Shown here piece after piece: positions 1-8,654 of a stretch of 59,769 bases of DNA; the stretch's first letter is position 1, and each line of letters opens with the position of its first letter. A model generated the notes under the pieces. The model worked only from the letters and a program-made list of their open reading frames with translations, made no database searches and had not been told where the DNA came from. The stretch is taken from positions 1 to 59,769 of the forward strand of contig NZ_BAMJ01000010.1 of NCBI RefSeq assembly GCF_000615805.1. The letters run 5' to 3'. The position numbers and the translations under genes are program-made. The stretch is from Latilactobacillus fuchuensis DSM 14340 = JCM 11249 (GTDB lineage: Bacteria; Bacillota; Bacilli; Lactobacillales; Lactobacillaceae).

Positions 1-5
1 CCCGT

Positions 6-1527
6 TTATTTTTGAATGAGGCCTTTTTTAAGTAGGAATTGATGCGCAACGTCACTGGCCTTTTGGTGTTTGACTTGCACTTGATAATTCATCTGTTGCA
101 TTTCACTCGCCGTAATTTTACCGGCCAGTTTAGCCAGTGACTGCCCGACTTCTGGATGGGCCTTTAAGAACGCGGTCTTCATCACCGGCGCGCCTTGATA
201 GGGTGGGAAGAATTGGCGGTCGTCTTCGAGGACGACTAAATGATAACGCGCGACTTCCGCGTCGGTCGTATAACCGTCGACCACATCAACCTTGCCATCC
301 GCAATCGCCTTGTAGCGAATGCTCGGTTCCATAATCTTAGCGTCTAACTGTAAGCCATACGCCTTCTTCAATCCCGGATAACCATCAGGTTGATGATAAA
401 AATCAGGATCAAAGCCGGCCGTAATCGGTTGCTGCAAGGCCGCTAAATCCGAAATTGTTTTAAGGTTGTAGCGTTTCGCAAACGCCGCACTGATCGCTAA
501 ATCATAACCATTTTGATAGGCCATCGGTTTTAGATAAGCATCTTAAATTGTTGCTGTAAAGCTGTTTTGGCCGTTGTATAAGTTTTGGCCGGATCTAGAT
601 TCGTTTTGGTGTTGGTTTTGACCAACGTTTGTAACACCGTGCCGGTAAACTCGGGATAAATATCAATCTGGTCGGCCTTTAGCGCGTTGAATAAGAAGGT
701 CGTCCCACCAAAATTAGGTTTGACCGTCACTTTGTAATTCGGTCGATCGGCCAAAATTAAATCTTTGTACATATTCATTAAGATTTCAGGTTCACTACCT
801 AGTTTACCGGCAATCGTGATTTCGGTCGCTGATTGGCGCCAAGCAATGACACCAGTGCCCACGCCGATTAATCCAACGAAGACGGTTAAACCGACCATGA
901 TTTTTTTGAACGATAAGGTCCCTAGCCAACGGATTAAAGCACTGACCGTTAAGGTAGAATGGCGGATAACGCCGCGCCAATCACTAGTAACGCATTATTA
1001 TTGGATTGAATCCCAACCAAGATATAAGTGCCTAAGCCACCGGCACCAATTAACGCGGCCAGTGTCGCCGTCCCAATAATCATCACTAAAGCAATCCGCA
1101 ATCCCGAAATAATCAACGGCATCGCTAGCGGAATTTCAATCCGCAATAGTCGTTTACGACGTGGTAAACCAAACGCGATTTCCGCTTCTTTTAAAGCGGG
1201 ATCAATTCCGGTCAGCCCAGCGTAAGTATTTTGGAAGATCGGCATCAACGCGTAAAGCACCAACGTAATCACGGCGGGCACCGTGCCAATCCCGACCAAC
1301 GGAATCAACAAACCCAATAATGCTAACGACGGAATCGTCTGTAAGACACTCGTCACCTGTAACATCAATTCAGCAAGTCGCTTGTGTTCCGTTAAAATAA
1401 TCGCCAACGGAATTCCGATGACGGCCGCAATCAGTAACGCGACTAATGAGATTGCTAGATGTTGCCCCAGTGCTTGGACAATTTCGCCCGATTGAGTGGT
1501 TAAAATATGCCAGATTTGAGTGGCCAT
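6..1527 (-). pseudogene. opuCBC: OpuC-type betaine/carnitine/choline ABC permease fused to substrate-binding domain, two frameshifts
   Basis: Three consecutive reading frames make one protein of about 507 residues once two bases are restored. The first (from ATG 1527, SD GGGG 9 bases upstream) is a five-to-six-helix permease ending near 949. The second (in frame through about 955 to 530) and third (524 to 6) form an OpuCC-like binding domain that starts with a membrane anchor and ITIAGKLGSEPEI. Permease-binder fusions of this length are usual in lactobacilli. Break 1 (about 949-960) and break 2 (about 530-540) are each repaired by one added base, for example AAGAT to AAGGAT at the second. The start lies two bases past the opuCA stop, so the two genes are one operon. 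If the breaks are real, osmolyte import by this system is lost. If they are sequencing errors, the gene is ordinary. Confidence 0.85.
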
Positions 1528-1528
1528 T

Positions 1529-2464
1529 TTAGACACCCCGTTTCGCAATAAAAGTGGTTAAATCAGCCATCGTCAGCAACCAAGTTTGTTGTGCGATTTG
1601 CACAAACACACCGGTGGGGTAATCAACCAACTTCTGCGCCAACTTAGCAATTGAATCGGTTACCTGAAGTTGGACCGGTTGGGAATCAACGAGCTGACCT
1701 AGTCCACTGTCTAATAAGGCTTGAACCGTCTCGGCATCTGCGGACCGCTCAATATCAAAAAACTCGCGAACAAACTCATTTTCAGGTTGATTGAAAATCA
1801 TTTCAGCCGTCCCGACTTGTTGGATGTGCCCCGCGCGCATCACCGCAATTGTTTGGCCGATTCGCAACGCTTCTTTCATATCATGGGTCACAAAAATAAC
1901 GGTATTATGTAATTGTCGTTGCAATTTAACGACCAAATCTTGTAATTGCGTTTTAATGACGGGATCCAACGCACTAAACGGTTCATCCATTAAAATCACT
2001 TTAGGGTTGTTCGCCAGTGCTCGAATAATTCCGATTCGTTGTTGTTCCCCACCCGATAATTCACTCGGATACCGTTGCGCATACTGCGCTGGCGCCAAAT
2101 CGACTAATGCTAATAATTCATAAGCCCGTTGCTGCCGTTTAGCTTTGGGCCATTTTAAAACTTCCAGTTGAATCGTAATGTTGTCTTCAATCGTTAGATT
2201 CGGAAAAAGCGCGATATTTTGTAACACATACCCCGTATTTAAGCGCAACGTCTGTAAGTCTATTTGATCAATTGGCTGCCCATCGATTAAAATCGATCCG
2301 TTTGTCGGTTCAATTAAACGATTAATCATTTTGAGCGTGGTCGTTTTGCCACTACCACTCGGACCCACTAAAACAAAAACTTGATTGTCCGGAATTGTTA
2401 GCGTTAAATCATTCAAGGCAAGTCCCGCGTCGTACGCTTTAGTCACTTGTTTAAATTCAATCAT
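1529..2464 (-). CDS. opuCA: Betaine/carnitine/choline ABC transporter ATP-binding protein
   Basis: 311-residue ABC ATPase that would power osmoprotectant uptake at the membrane. Walker [10 protein letters not shown] (about residues 34-42), signature LSGGEQQR, Walker [13 protein letters not shown] and switch THDMKEAL are all intact. The C-terminal about 75 residues resemble one degenerate CBS-type regulatory domain; OpuCA proteins usually carry a tandem pair and are longer (about 380-400 residues), so this one is short. It is the first gene of the operon and is followed directly by the frameshifted permease-binder fusion. A promoter with an 18-base spacer lies upstream. Confidence 0.9.
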   Translation of the reverse strand: MIEFKQVTKAYDAGLALNDLTLTIPDNQVFVLVGPSGSGKTTTLKMINRLIEPTNGSILIDGQPIDQIDLQTLRLNTGYVLQNIALFPNLTIEDNITIQLEVLKWPKAKRQQRAYELLALVDLAPAQYAQRYPSELSGGEQQRIGIIRALANNPKVILMDEPFSALDPVIKTQLQDLVVKLQRQLHNTVIFVTHDMKEALRIGQTIAVMRAGHIQQVGTAEMIFNQPENEFVREFFDIERSADAETVQALLDSGLGQLVDSQPVQLQVTDSIAKLAQKLVDYPTGVFVQIAQQTWLLTMADLTTFIAKRGV

Positions 2465-2505
2465 CAGCTGTCTCCCACTGCCTAATTAGTTAATAATGTA
2501 ACGAC

Positions 2506-2535
2506 ATTATAACACTCTAGCAATTTATAGCCCAA
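2506..2535 (-). promoter_or_regulatory. Promoter of the opuC operon
   Basis: On the minus strand TTGGGC (2530-2535), an 18-base spacer and a consensus TATAAT (2506-2511) lie about 40 bases upstream of the opuCA start. The -35 box is weak. Confidence 0.55.
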
Positions 2536-2638
2536 ACATAAGTTCTGAAATAGATATCAACTTCCGTTAAAATCAAAAAATCCGCTTATCCCTAAATTCA
2601 GGATAATCGGATTTTCCAACTTGATAGGCAATTGATAA
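2535..2638. repeat. Intergenic repeat, A-type unit (copy R1)
   Basis: A-type repeat with recurring words (ATCAA..TCCG.TAAAATC on the left, TTGATAGGCAATTGATAAC on the right) around a copy-specific hairpin AATCCG.TTATCC / GGATAA.CGGATT. Related units lie at 5522-5684, 8414-8639, 34242-34357 and 48323-48428. It sits downstream of the MFS gene and is followed at once by a GTGC unit. Confidence 0.75.
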
Positions 2639-2639
2639 C

Positions 2640-2756
2640 GTGCTTCTCAAGTAGCCTTTTCCGGTTAACTAGAAAATCAGCGTTATGATTCAAAATACAA
2701 ATCATAACGCTGATTTTTAGGTTAATCCTCAAAGCCTGACCAACTTGAGTGAGCAC
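2640..2756. repeat. 117-bp GTGC...GCAC palindromic unit, type B (copy R1)
   Basis: Imperfect palindrome with ends GTGCT and AGCAC. Its outer arms are complementary (CTCAAGT / ACTTGAG), the inner arms carry GGTTAACTA / TAGGTTAATCC, and the core stem TCAGCGTTATGATT pairs with AATCATAACGCTGA. It has the same length and arms as 8493-8609 and, inverted, as 39129-39245. It ends five bases before the MFS stop codon, so it would form a strong structure at that gene's 3' end. Confidence 0.85.
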
Positions 2757-2760
2757 TCAA

Positions 2761-4236
2761 CTAAGCTTGTTTGATTTCTTTTTTGAAATGAATTTGAATC
2801 CAAATGTTGAAGATTAAGACAATCACTAATAGGACGGTCGCAATCAGCATGATATTATGCAGACCTTGATACATAATACTGCGCATCTTCGGCAATAATT
2901 GGGCCGGTAATTGGCCGACGCTTTGCGAATCACTCAATTTATTCATCATCGCCATCGTAATCTGACCGTGCGATCGCGCCACACCACGCGTTAAGGCGTG
3001 GTTGAGAATCACCCCATAAATCGATGACATGAACGTTTGACTCAAAATCCGTAAAAGATAGGCAAATGACGTGGCAATTGGGACATCCCGTTCTTCCGCA
3101 TCATTTTGAACACTGACTTGGAGCACATTAAAACTCATCCCGAGACCAAAGCCTTCAAACGCGCCCATTAATAGTAAGAACCAGAACGGGGTCTGGTCAT
3201 TGACCATCAGCATCCCACTAAAGGCAATCAAAAACGCCACCGTCCCTAAAGTCACAACCCGGTATTTGCCCAGCCGCGGTTCCAGTCCTGGTCCGGCAAG
3301 TGACCCGATTAAGTTGGTCACCGCGCCCGGAATCTGGGTCATTCCGCCTAATAAAGCACTTAGTCCAAGCAACCCTTGCGCCCACATTGGAATATAAATG
3401 TTAAAGGCGATAAACGCGCCCCACAAGACGACGAACAGGATGAAATCAATCACTAAGCACCGATTTTTAAATAACCGATTCGGCACAATCGGATCAGCCG
3501 CACGATCTTCAATCCGAAACATAATGACTAATAAAATAATGCCCGCGACAATCAAGCCGAGGATTAACGCCAACGAACCAGTGCCGATTAATTGAATCCC
3601 CGTTAATAACGTGACTAAACTGACAATCAACAAGCCGGCGCCGAGATAATCGACGTTGCCTGATAACCGTTTTTTCGGTGTTTCTTTGAAGAAGAAACGG
3701 ACACAGACAATCGATACCAACGCGATTGGCACGTTGATGTAAAAGACCCAATGCCAACTAAAAGCATCGACAATCCAGCCGCCAATTAATGGCCCCACAA
3801 TCGACGCCGCACTATAACTGGCTGTTGCGTAACCAATCACTTGCGCCCGTTTGCGAATATTTTGGTATAAATCCGCGTAAATGATAAACGGCAAGGTATT
3901 CATCCCGCCGGCCCCAATCCCCATCACGGTTCGTGCGACCAAGAAGAAAATAATATTGCTAGAGGACGCTTGGAAAATCGCGCCTAACGCGAATAATAAA
4001 GTGGCTAATTGATACGCGCCCCGATTGCCAATTCGTTCCCCTAGCTTGCTCCATAACGGTGTTGCCACCGCCATCCCGAGTAAAAAGACCGCCACAATCC
4101 AGCCCATATATTGAATCCCGTGCAAATCACTGATGATTGCCGGTAACGCCGTGTTAATAATCGTACCATCGAGTCCCGCCATTGTATTGGATAACAACAA
4201 CGCGAACGTGACGATAATTGTATTTTTCTTATTCAT
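2761..4236 (-). CDS. MFS drug efflux transporter, DHA2 (EmrB/QacA) family
   Basis: 491-residue hydrophobic protein with about 14 predicted membrane helices, the usual DHA2 layout. It probably exports drugs or other amphiphiles by proton antiport. The N-terminal LDGTIINTALPAI is the helix-1 signature of this family, followed by loop 2-3 residues around LGERIGNRG. I chose ATG 4236, with GGGG eight bases upstream, over the upstream in-frame start. It is divergent from the epimerase/Rrf2 pair and has an extended -10 promoter at 4266-4271. Substrate cannot be read from sequence. Confidence 0.88.
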   Translation of the reverse strand: MNKKNTIIVTFALLLSNTMAGLDGTIINTALPAIISDLHGIQYMGWIVAVFLLGMAVATPLWSKLGERIGNRGAYQLATLLFALGAIFQASSSNIIFFLVARTVMGIGAGGMNTLPFIIYADLYQNIRKRAQVIGYATASYSAASIVGPLIGGWIVDAFSWHWVFYINVPIALVSIVCVRFFFKETPKKRLSGNVDYLGAGLLIVSLVTLLTGIQLIGTGSLALILGLIVAGIILLVIMFRIEDRAADPIVPNRLFKNRCLVIDFILFVVLWGAFIAFNIYIPMWAQGLLGLSALLGGMTQIPGAVTNLIGSLAGPGLEPRLGKYRVVTLGTVAFLIAFSGMLMVNDQTPFWFLLLMGAFEGFGLGMSFNVLQVSVQNDAEERDVPIATSFAYLLRILSQTFMSSIYGVILNHALTRGVARSHGQITMAMMNKLSDSQSVGQLPAQLLPKMRSIMYQGLHNIMLIATVLLVIVLIFNIWIQIHFKKEIKQA

Positions 4237-4265
4237 AACTCGCCCCTGTTTCATTATATTTATTA

Positions 4266-4274
4266 ATTATAGCA
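4266..4274 (-). promoter_or_regulatory. Extended -10 promoter of the MFS gene
   Basis: Minus-strand TGCTATAAT, an extended -10 element with a consensus hexamer, about 30 bases upstream of ATG 4236. No good -35 box is seen. Confidence 0.5.
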
Positions 4275-4362
4275 TAAGGTTTTCTGAAAATTTAAACCCG
4301 CTAAATGAGTATAAACCCTAAAGTGAACTCGAAGGCAAGTTAATGATAAAAATAAATCCAAA

Positions 4363-4378
4363 TGCTTCACGTGAAACA
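4363..4378. other. parS-like ParB/Spo0J binding site
   Basis: TGCTTCACGTGAAACA differs at one position from the Firmicutes parS consensus TGTTTCACGTGAAACA. It lies in the divergent intergenic region between the MFS and epimerase genes. parS sites load ParB and cluster near the replication origin, so this suggests the window is origin-proximal. Confidence 0.75.
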
Positions 4379-4404
4379 TTGTTTAACAATTGATGACTTT
4401 TTAA

Positions 4405-4433
4405 TTGACTTTCAGTTTCCTTAGAATTATAAT
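4405..4433 (+). promoter_or_regulatory. Promoter of the epimerase/Rrf2 operon
   Basis: TTGACT (4405-4410), a 17-base spacer and TATAAT (4428-4433) form a near-consensus sigma-A promoter about 39 bases before the start codon. Confidence 0.8.
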
Positions 4434-4471
4434 TTCCATAGAATAAATTAATCCAAGGAATGGTGACTCAT

Positions 4472-5038
4472 ATGACAACAATCGTTTTATTAGGTGGCAA
4501 CGGCTATATCGGCCGTGAAGTCACGCAACAATGGCTAACACGCGACCCATCAGCGGACTTTTACGTCGTTTCCCGGAGCGGTCAAAACCAATTACAAAAT
4601 TCCCGTATTCAGAATATCGCAGCGGACGTCACCGATTTTGACGCCGTTAATCAAGTTATCCCGGAACAAATCGACTACATCGTTGATTTTGTCGGTCGGC
4701 CCGCTAAAACTGATGCGGAACTAATCACCGTTAACCAAAAGCCCGCTGAAGTCATGCAAAAAATCGCCGAAACGCATCAAGCGCAAGCAATGGGGATGAT
4801 TGGCGGTCAACTCGGCCCCAAATCTTTCGTAACACTCAAAGCCAAGCTCATCAAGCAATTAAAAACGTCACCAGTACGCTTAGCAACGGTTAATCCAACC
4901 CTCGTCTACGGTGCGGGTCGCAGCGATTCAATGGCTAAAATGGTGCCACTCTTAAAATTCTTCGGCCTATTCAGCGCAACGTTTAAACCAGTCACTGTTA
5001 GCGCAGTGGCACAAGAATTACTCGATCAACTCATCTAA
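4472..5038 (+). CDS. NAD(P)-binding epimerase/reductase-like protein (atypical SDR)
   Basis: 188-residue Rossmann-fold protein. The N-terminal VLLGGNGYIGREV is the dinucleotide-binding glycine motif of extended/atypical SDRs (NmrA/epimerase type), and VNPTLVYGAG near residue 150 is typical of the same group. A classical YxxxK catalytic pair is not evident, so it may be a redox sensor or reductase rather than a sugar epimerase. I preferred ATG 4472 over 4460 because AAGGA abuts the earlier ATG. It is followed 12 bases later by an Rrf2 regulator, so the two are co-transcribed. Substrate unknown. Confidence 0.75.
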   Translation: MTTIVLLGGNGYIGREVTQQWLTRDPSADFYVVSRSGQNQLQNSRIQNIAADVTDFDAVNQVIPEQIDYIVDFVGRPAKTDAELITVNQKPAEVMQKIAETHQAQAMGMIGGQLGPKSFVTLKAKLIKQLKTSPVRLATVNPTLVYGAGRSDSMAKMVPLLKFFGLFSATFKPVTVSAVAQELLDQLI

Positions 5039-5050
5039 AGGAGTCTCTAT

Positions 5051-5509
5051 ATGCGATTACCTAAAAATTTTGAAACTAGCGTCTTCGTCCTACTGATTCT
5101 GGCGACCCAACAAGACCATGCCCCGCTAAAAAGCACGCGGCTTAGCGAACTGTTAGAAGTCTCCGATTCATCATTAAAGAAAACCTTGCGAAAACTCGTC
5201 GTCGCTGATTTAATTACATCGAATGCGAGTAAAGATGGCGGTTTTACGTTGAACCAAGCGGTGACGACCATCACTCTCGCCGACGTTTTGTTGGCCGTTG
5301 AAGATCAACAACTACTAGATTACCAACCGTCGCAACTGACGACCCGCTTATTCCGCAATCCCGAACACATCGAGCAAAGCGAATCTTTGATTCAAGCCAC
5401 TCTGAAACAAGGCGAAGCGGCGTTAACCGATGCACTCGGCCAACTCGTTTTAGCCGATTTATTGGAAGCTAACGCGTTTCAAACTGGCGTTGTGGACTGG
5501 CGTGAATAA
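5051..5509 (+). CDS. Rrf2 family transcriptional regulator
   Basis: 152-residue protein with an N-terminal winged helix (residues about 20-75) of Rrf2 type: LSELLEVSDSSLKKTLRKL is the recognition region, followed by a GGFTLNQ wing. It contains no cysteine, so it cannot bind an Fe-S cluster as IscR and NsrR do and must sense something else. SD AAAGGAG lies at the end of the preceding epimerase gene, implying coupling. It probably controls its own promoter and the epimerase. Confidence 0.82.
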   Translation: MRLPKNFETSVFVLLILATQQDHAPLKSTRLSELLEVSDSSLKKTLRKLVVADLITSNASKDGGFTLNQAVTTITLADVLLAVEDQQLLDYQPSQLTTRLFRNPEHIEQSESLIQATLKQGEAALTDALGQLVLADLLEANAFQTGVVDWRE

Positions 5510-5521
5510 CCCAAAAGAGTT

Positions 5522-5684
5522 TGTAACATAAGCCGTCATACTCTGATATTAAGCGAACATTATTTTTTTGACGCGCGTCAGAACTCATCAATTTCCGGTC
5601 AAATCAAAAAATCGTCTATCCTTAGTTTCGAGATAGGCGATTTTCCAACTTGATACTCAATTGATAACCGAGTTCTGTCACAGC
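5522..5684. repeat. Intergenic repeat, A-type unit without insertion (copy R2)
   Basis: Complete A-type unit in the convergent gap between Rrf2 and the aldo-keto reductase. Left block ACATAAG..ACGCGCGTCAGAACTC; copy-specific hairpin AAAATCGTCTATC / GATAGGCGATTTT (5608-5644); right block TCAATTGATAACCGAGTT (from 5657) ending in TGTCACAGCTT. It holds one copy of TCAATTGATAAC, the 12-mer duplicated around the insertion at 8493-8609. Confidence 0.8.
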
Positions 5685-5695
5685 TTATTTTTTCA

Positions 5696-6547
5696 TTAGA
5701 CATTCATTTTCCGGCTGGCCATCCATTTGATGCTAGCTGGATCGGCGTGTGAGAAGAATTGACTCTCACCGACGTTCAACGTCGCGATGGCTGCTTGATC
5801 TTCGGTCGTTAATTCGAAATCAAAGATGTCCAAGTTTTCGCGCATCCGTTCGGGTTTCGTTGATTTTGCGAGTGTGATAATATCTTGTTCAACCACCCAC
5901 CGTAAAATCACTTGCGCCACTGATTTATGGTATTTAGCCCCAATTGCTTGTAAAACAGGATTGGTAAAAATCCCGTTCTTACCTTCTGCGAATGGTGCCC
6001 AAGCTTCAACGGCTACCCCTTCGGCTTTAAGCGCTGCGATATTGGTGGTTTGTTGTTGGAATGGATTGATTTCAATCTGGTTAATTTGTGGCGTGACTTG
6101 ATTAAATTCAGCTAGATCAACCACCCGATCGACTGCAAAATTCGAGACCCCGATGGCGCGAATTTTGCCACTGGCTTGGAGTTCTTCCATCGCGCGCCAA
6201 GCACCGTAAACATCGTTATAAGGTTGGTGAATCAATAATAAATCAACATAGTCTAAGTTTAAGCGGCGTAATGACCGTTCAAACGACGTCATCACACCAT
6301 CGTAGCTGACGTTTTCAACCCAAATCTTAGTGGTGATAAACAATTCCTTGCGATCAACGCCAGATGCTTGGATGCCTTTGCCGACAGCCGTTTCATTCAT
6401 GTAACTTTGCGCCGTATCGATATGGCGGTAACCCACTTGAATCGCTTCTTTAACTGCTTGTTCGGCTTCGATTGGATCCGTGATTTGAAAAGTCCCAAAC
6501 CCTAAGGCTGGCACTTCAACGCCATTATTTAATTGAATTTTTTTCAT
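5696..6547 (-). CDS. Aldo/keto reductase
   Basis: 283-residue (beta/alpha)8 NADPH-dependent reductase of the 2,5-diketo-gluconate reductase-like group, full length. The AKR signature VGYRHIDTAQSY (about residues 38-49) holds the catalytic Asp and Tyr, with the Lys in FITTKIW (about 70-76) and the His in LLIHQPY. The C-terminal LAKSTKPERMRENLD binds the NADP phosphate. It probably detoxifies aldehydes. Its start overlaps the end of the MerR gene by 23 bases, so it is the last gene of a flavodoxin-MerR-AKR set. Confidence 0.92.
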   Translation of the reverse strand: MKKIQLNNGVEVPALGFGTFQITDPIEAEQAVKEAIQVGYRHIDTAQSYMNETAVGKGIQASGVDRKELFITTKIWVENVSYDGVMTSFERSLRRLNLDYVDLLLIHQPYNDVYGAWRAMEELQASGKIRAIGVSNFAVDRVVDLAEFNQVTPQINQIEINPFQQQTTNIAALKAEGVAVEAWAPFAEGKNGIFTNPVLQAIGAKYHKSVAQVILRWVVEQDIITLAKSTKPERMRENLDIFDFELTTEDQAAIATLNVGESQFFSHADPASIKWMASRKMNV

Positions 6548-6983
6548 TATATTGCTCCTGTTGTTTAAAATTTTTTTGCCACAATGCTTCTTGATTTTCA
6601 GCGGTCAGCTCACCCGACTCGAACTGGGCGATATGCTCGTCGTACGTTTCAATTTTATAAGTTAATAGATTTTTGACTTCTTGCATTTCGGCTAATTTAA
6701 TTTCTAATTCAGCCAATTGATCCTTTAACACTTGTTTCTGCGCGGCTTCAACCGGTTGTTGACCCCGTAATTGGGAAAGGGTCGCAAATTCAATCAATGA
6801 TTCGATCGACAACCCGGCGGCTCGCAGACGCGTCACTAGATAAACCCAATTCAAATCCTTCGTTTGATAATCGCGGTAACCACTTTTATTACGGGGAATC
6901 GGTGGAATAATCCCGACCCGTTCGTAATAACGCAGCGTATCCGCGGTTAAGTTAAAGGTTGCTGCAGCTTGTTTAATGTTCAT
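6525..6983 (-). CDS. MerR family transcriptional regulator
   Basis: 152-residue regulator. The N-terminal winged helix (NIKQAAATFNLTADTLRYYERVG) and the RYYERVGIIPP turn are diagnostic of MerR, followed by a dimerisation coiled coil (about residues 80-125) rich in Leu and Glu. There is no conserved metal-binding cysteine. Its genomic pairing with an aldo-keto reductase suggests it activates that gene in response to carbonyl or redox stress (AdhR/NmlR-like role, inferred). Start ATG 6983 has SD AAGGA; a GTG nine bases upstream is also possible. Confidence 0.88.
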   Translation of the reverse strand: MNIKQAAATFNLTADTLRYYERVGIIPPIPRNKSGYRDYQTKDLNWVYLVTRLRAAGLSIESLIEFATLSQLRGQQPVEAAQKQVLKDQLAELEIKLAEMQEVKNLLTYKIETYDEHIAQFESGELTAENQEALWQKNFKQQEQYNEKNSIK

Positions 6984-7025
6984 CACGGTCACTTCCTTAA
7001 TTAAATTGGATCCCTTTAAAGCTGA

Positions 7026-7487
7026 TTATACTTTATTCTGCGCTAACCAAGCGGTCATCGCGCTTGAATTCGCTTGGTAACGCCAACCGGTTCCTAGTAA
7101 AGTCGGTTGCACCCACTGACGTAAAACCGCCATTGAATCAGTAATCGGCGTACTAACACTGGTTGTAAAGGGGATAATTTTCTGATTGGTCAATTTGGCT
7201 TGTTGTAAAAAGGCTTCAATGATTAACGGCGGTTGTTGCCACCACGTTGGAAAACCCAGTAGCACCGTGTCATATTGGTTTAAATCAGGCCACGTGACTT
7301 GTAAATCCGGTAACTGATGATGCTCTAATTCGGTCTGTCCGCGCGCCACCGCAGCGTCGTAACTTTGTGGATAAGCAACCGTCGGGGTTAACGCGACTAA
7401 ATCAGCCCCGGTCGTTTTTTGAATGGCCTCGGCCGCCTTTTTAGTCGTCCCACTCAATAAAAAATAAATAATAATGGTCTTTGTCAT
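7026..7487 (-). CDS. Flavodoxin-like protein
   Basis: 153-residue flavodoxin fold. The FMN phosphate loop is IYFLLSGTTKKAAEAI near the N terminus (LSGTTKK is a variant of the usual SxTGNT), and LLGFPTWWQQPP is the conserved isoalloxazine-side loop. It is likely a redox carrier or quinone/aldehyde-related reductase. It lies immediately upstream of MerR and the aldo-keto reductase on the same strand, with a gap of about 40 bases, consistent with a redox-stress operon. Confidence 0.85.
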   Translation of the reverse strand: MTKTIIIYFLLSGTTKKAAEAIQKTTGADLVALTPTVAYPQSYDAAVARGQTELEHHQLPDLQVTWPDLNQYDTVLLGFPTWWQQPPLIIEAFLQQAKLTNQKIIPFTTSVSTPITDSMAVLRQWVQPTLLGTGWRYQANSSAMTAWLAQNKV

Positions 7488-7617
7488 CTAACCAACCTCC
7501 ATTCAATAGGTTCACTATAAACCTTGGAGTTGACTTTAAGGCAAGCCTTTTATTAAAAAAAATAAAACCACACCATCAATCGGCGTTAACCATTGATCAT
7601 GCGGCTCTATTCCAGAT

Positions 7618-8312
7618 TTAATCTAGATAATGATTTAATTGTTGATAAATAGCTTGCATCTTGGTTTCAATCGTCGTTAATTCTTCAGAATAGGTTTTTA
7701 AATCGGTGCTGTATTGAGCCACCACATCGGCGCCAATATCCGTTTTATACCGTAATTTGTGTTCAAGACTCGCCCACATTTCCATCCCAATCGTCCGAAT
7801 TTGAATTTCAACGTTGACGACTTCCGCCCCGTTTGATTGAAAAACCGGTACCGCGACGACGATGTGTAAACTCCGGTAGCCGCTCGCTTTTGGCTTTTGA
7901 ATGTAGTCTTTGCGTCTCACTAGCGTTACGTCAGATTGATTCAACAACATTTTTTCAATCAGATAAACATCATCAATGTAATTGGTAATCACTCGGATCC
8001 CAGCAATATCAAAAATATTATTTTGAATACTTTCGATTGAACGTTCATAACCTTTGCGCCTTAACTTCTCCAGCAGGCTGGCAACTTCCTTCATCGCTCT
8101 TCCATGTGATGAATCGGGTTGTGATCATAGTTGACTTGGAATTCACTGTCCAAATTTTCTAATTTGGTGCCAATCTCGTTGGCGCCAGCTTGGTATAACT
8201 GATAAAGATGTGCGAGTTCTTGCATTTCTGCGACCCGGATTCCTTCGGGGGGATTATCGACGGAACCTGCTAATTTTTTAAAATTCATTTGATTTCTGCG
8301 TTCAAGAATCAT
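7618..8312 (-). pseudogene. Small alarmone synthetase (RelQ-like GTP pyrophosphokinase), one frameshift
   Basis: The frames 8312-8091 and 8094-7618 join into one protein of about 231 residues if one base is added (GAGCGATGAAG to GAGCGGATGAAG), giving continuous NPIHHMEERMKEVASLL. The second part carries the (p)ppGpp synthetase core: RRKDYIQKPKASGYRSLH and EIQIRTIGMEMWASLEH. There is no hydrolase domain, and the length matches single-domain SAS enzymes. ATG 8312 has SD GAGGA eight bases upstream. As printed, no full-length enzyme can be made. A second start at 8094 overlapping the first stop could in principle give a truncated synthetase lacking its N-terminal helices. Confidence 0.85.
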
Positions 8313-8413
8313 TGTCTATCCTCACCATTCTTTTCTATGCTTAATGCCGTTATTCTACCATAAATTAAGGACAGTCCCTTAACAATTAAACTAACTTAAA
8401 TATTGTAAAAAAA

Positions 8414-8639
8414 GGGGCTGTGACATAAGTCGTAGTGTTCTAATATTAGACGAATATTATTTATTGACGCACGCCAGAACTCAATTGATAACGTGCTTCT
8501 CAAGTAGTCTTTTCCGGTTAACTACAAAATCAGCGTTATGATTCAAAGTACAAATCATAACGCTGATTTTTAGGTTAATCCTCAAAGCCTGACCAACTTG
8601 AGTTAGCACTCAATTGATAACCGAGTTGTGTCACAGCTT
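8414..8639. repeat. Intergenic repeat, A-type unit interrupted by a GTGC unit (copy R3)
   Basis: Outer arms GGGCTGTGACA (8415 on) and TGTCACAGC (to 8638) are complementary and match other A units. The inner part is replaced by a type-B unit at 8493-8609, flanked on both sides by TCAATTGATAAC. This gap of 342 bases between the alarmone synthetase and DUF5692 genes holds nothing else recognisable. Confidence 0.8.
8493..8609. repeat. 117-bp GTGC...GCAC unit, type B (copy R3), flanked by 12-bp direct repeats
   Basis: Nearly identical to 2640-2756, with the same core stem TCAGCGTTATGATT / AATCATAACGCTGA. It is bounded exactly by TCAATTGATAAC at 8481-8492 and again at 8610-8621. The uninterrupted A unit at 5522-5684 has this 12-mer once (5657-5668), so the arrangement looks like an insertion with target-site duplication. 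Confidence 0.82.
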
Positions 8640-8654
8640 GTTCTTCTAAATATT

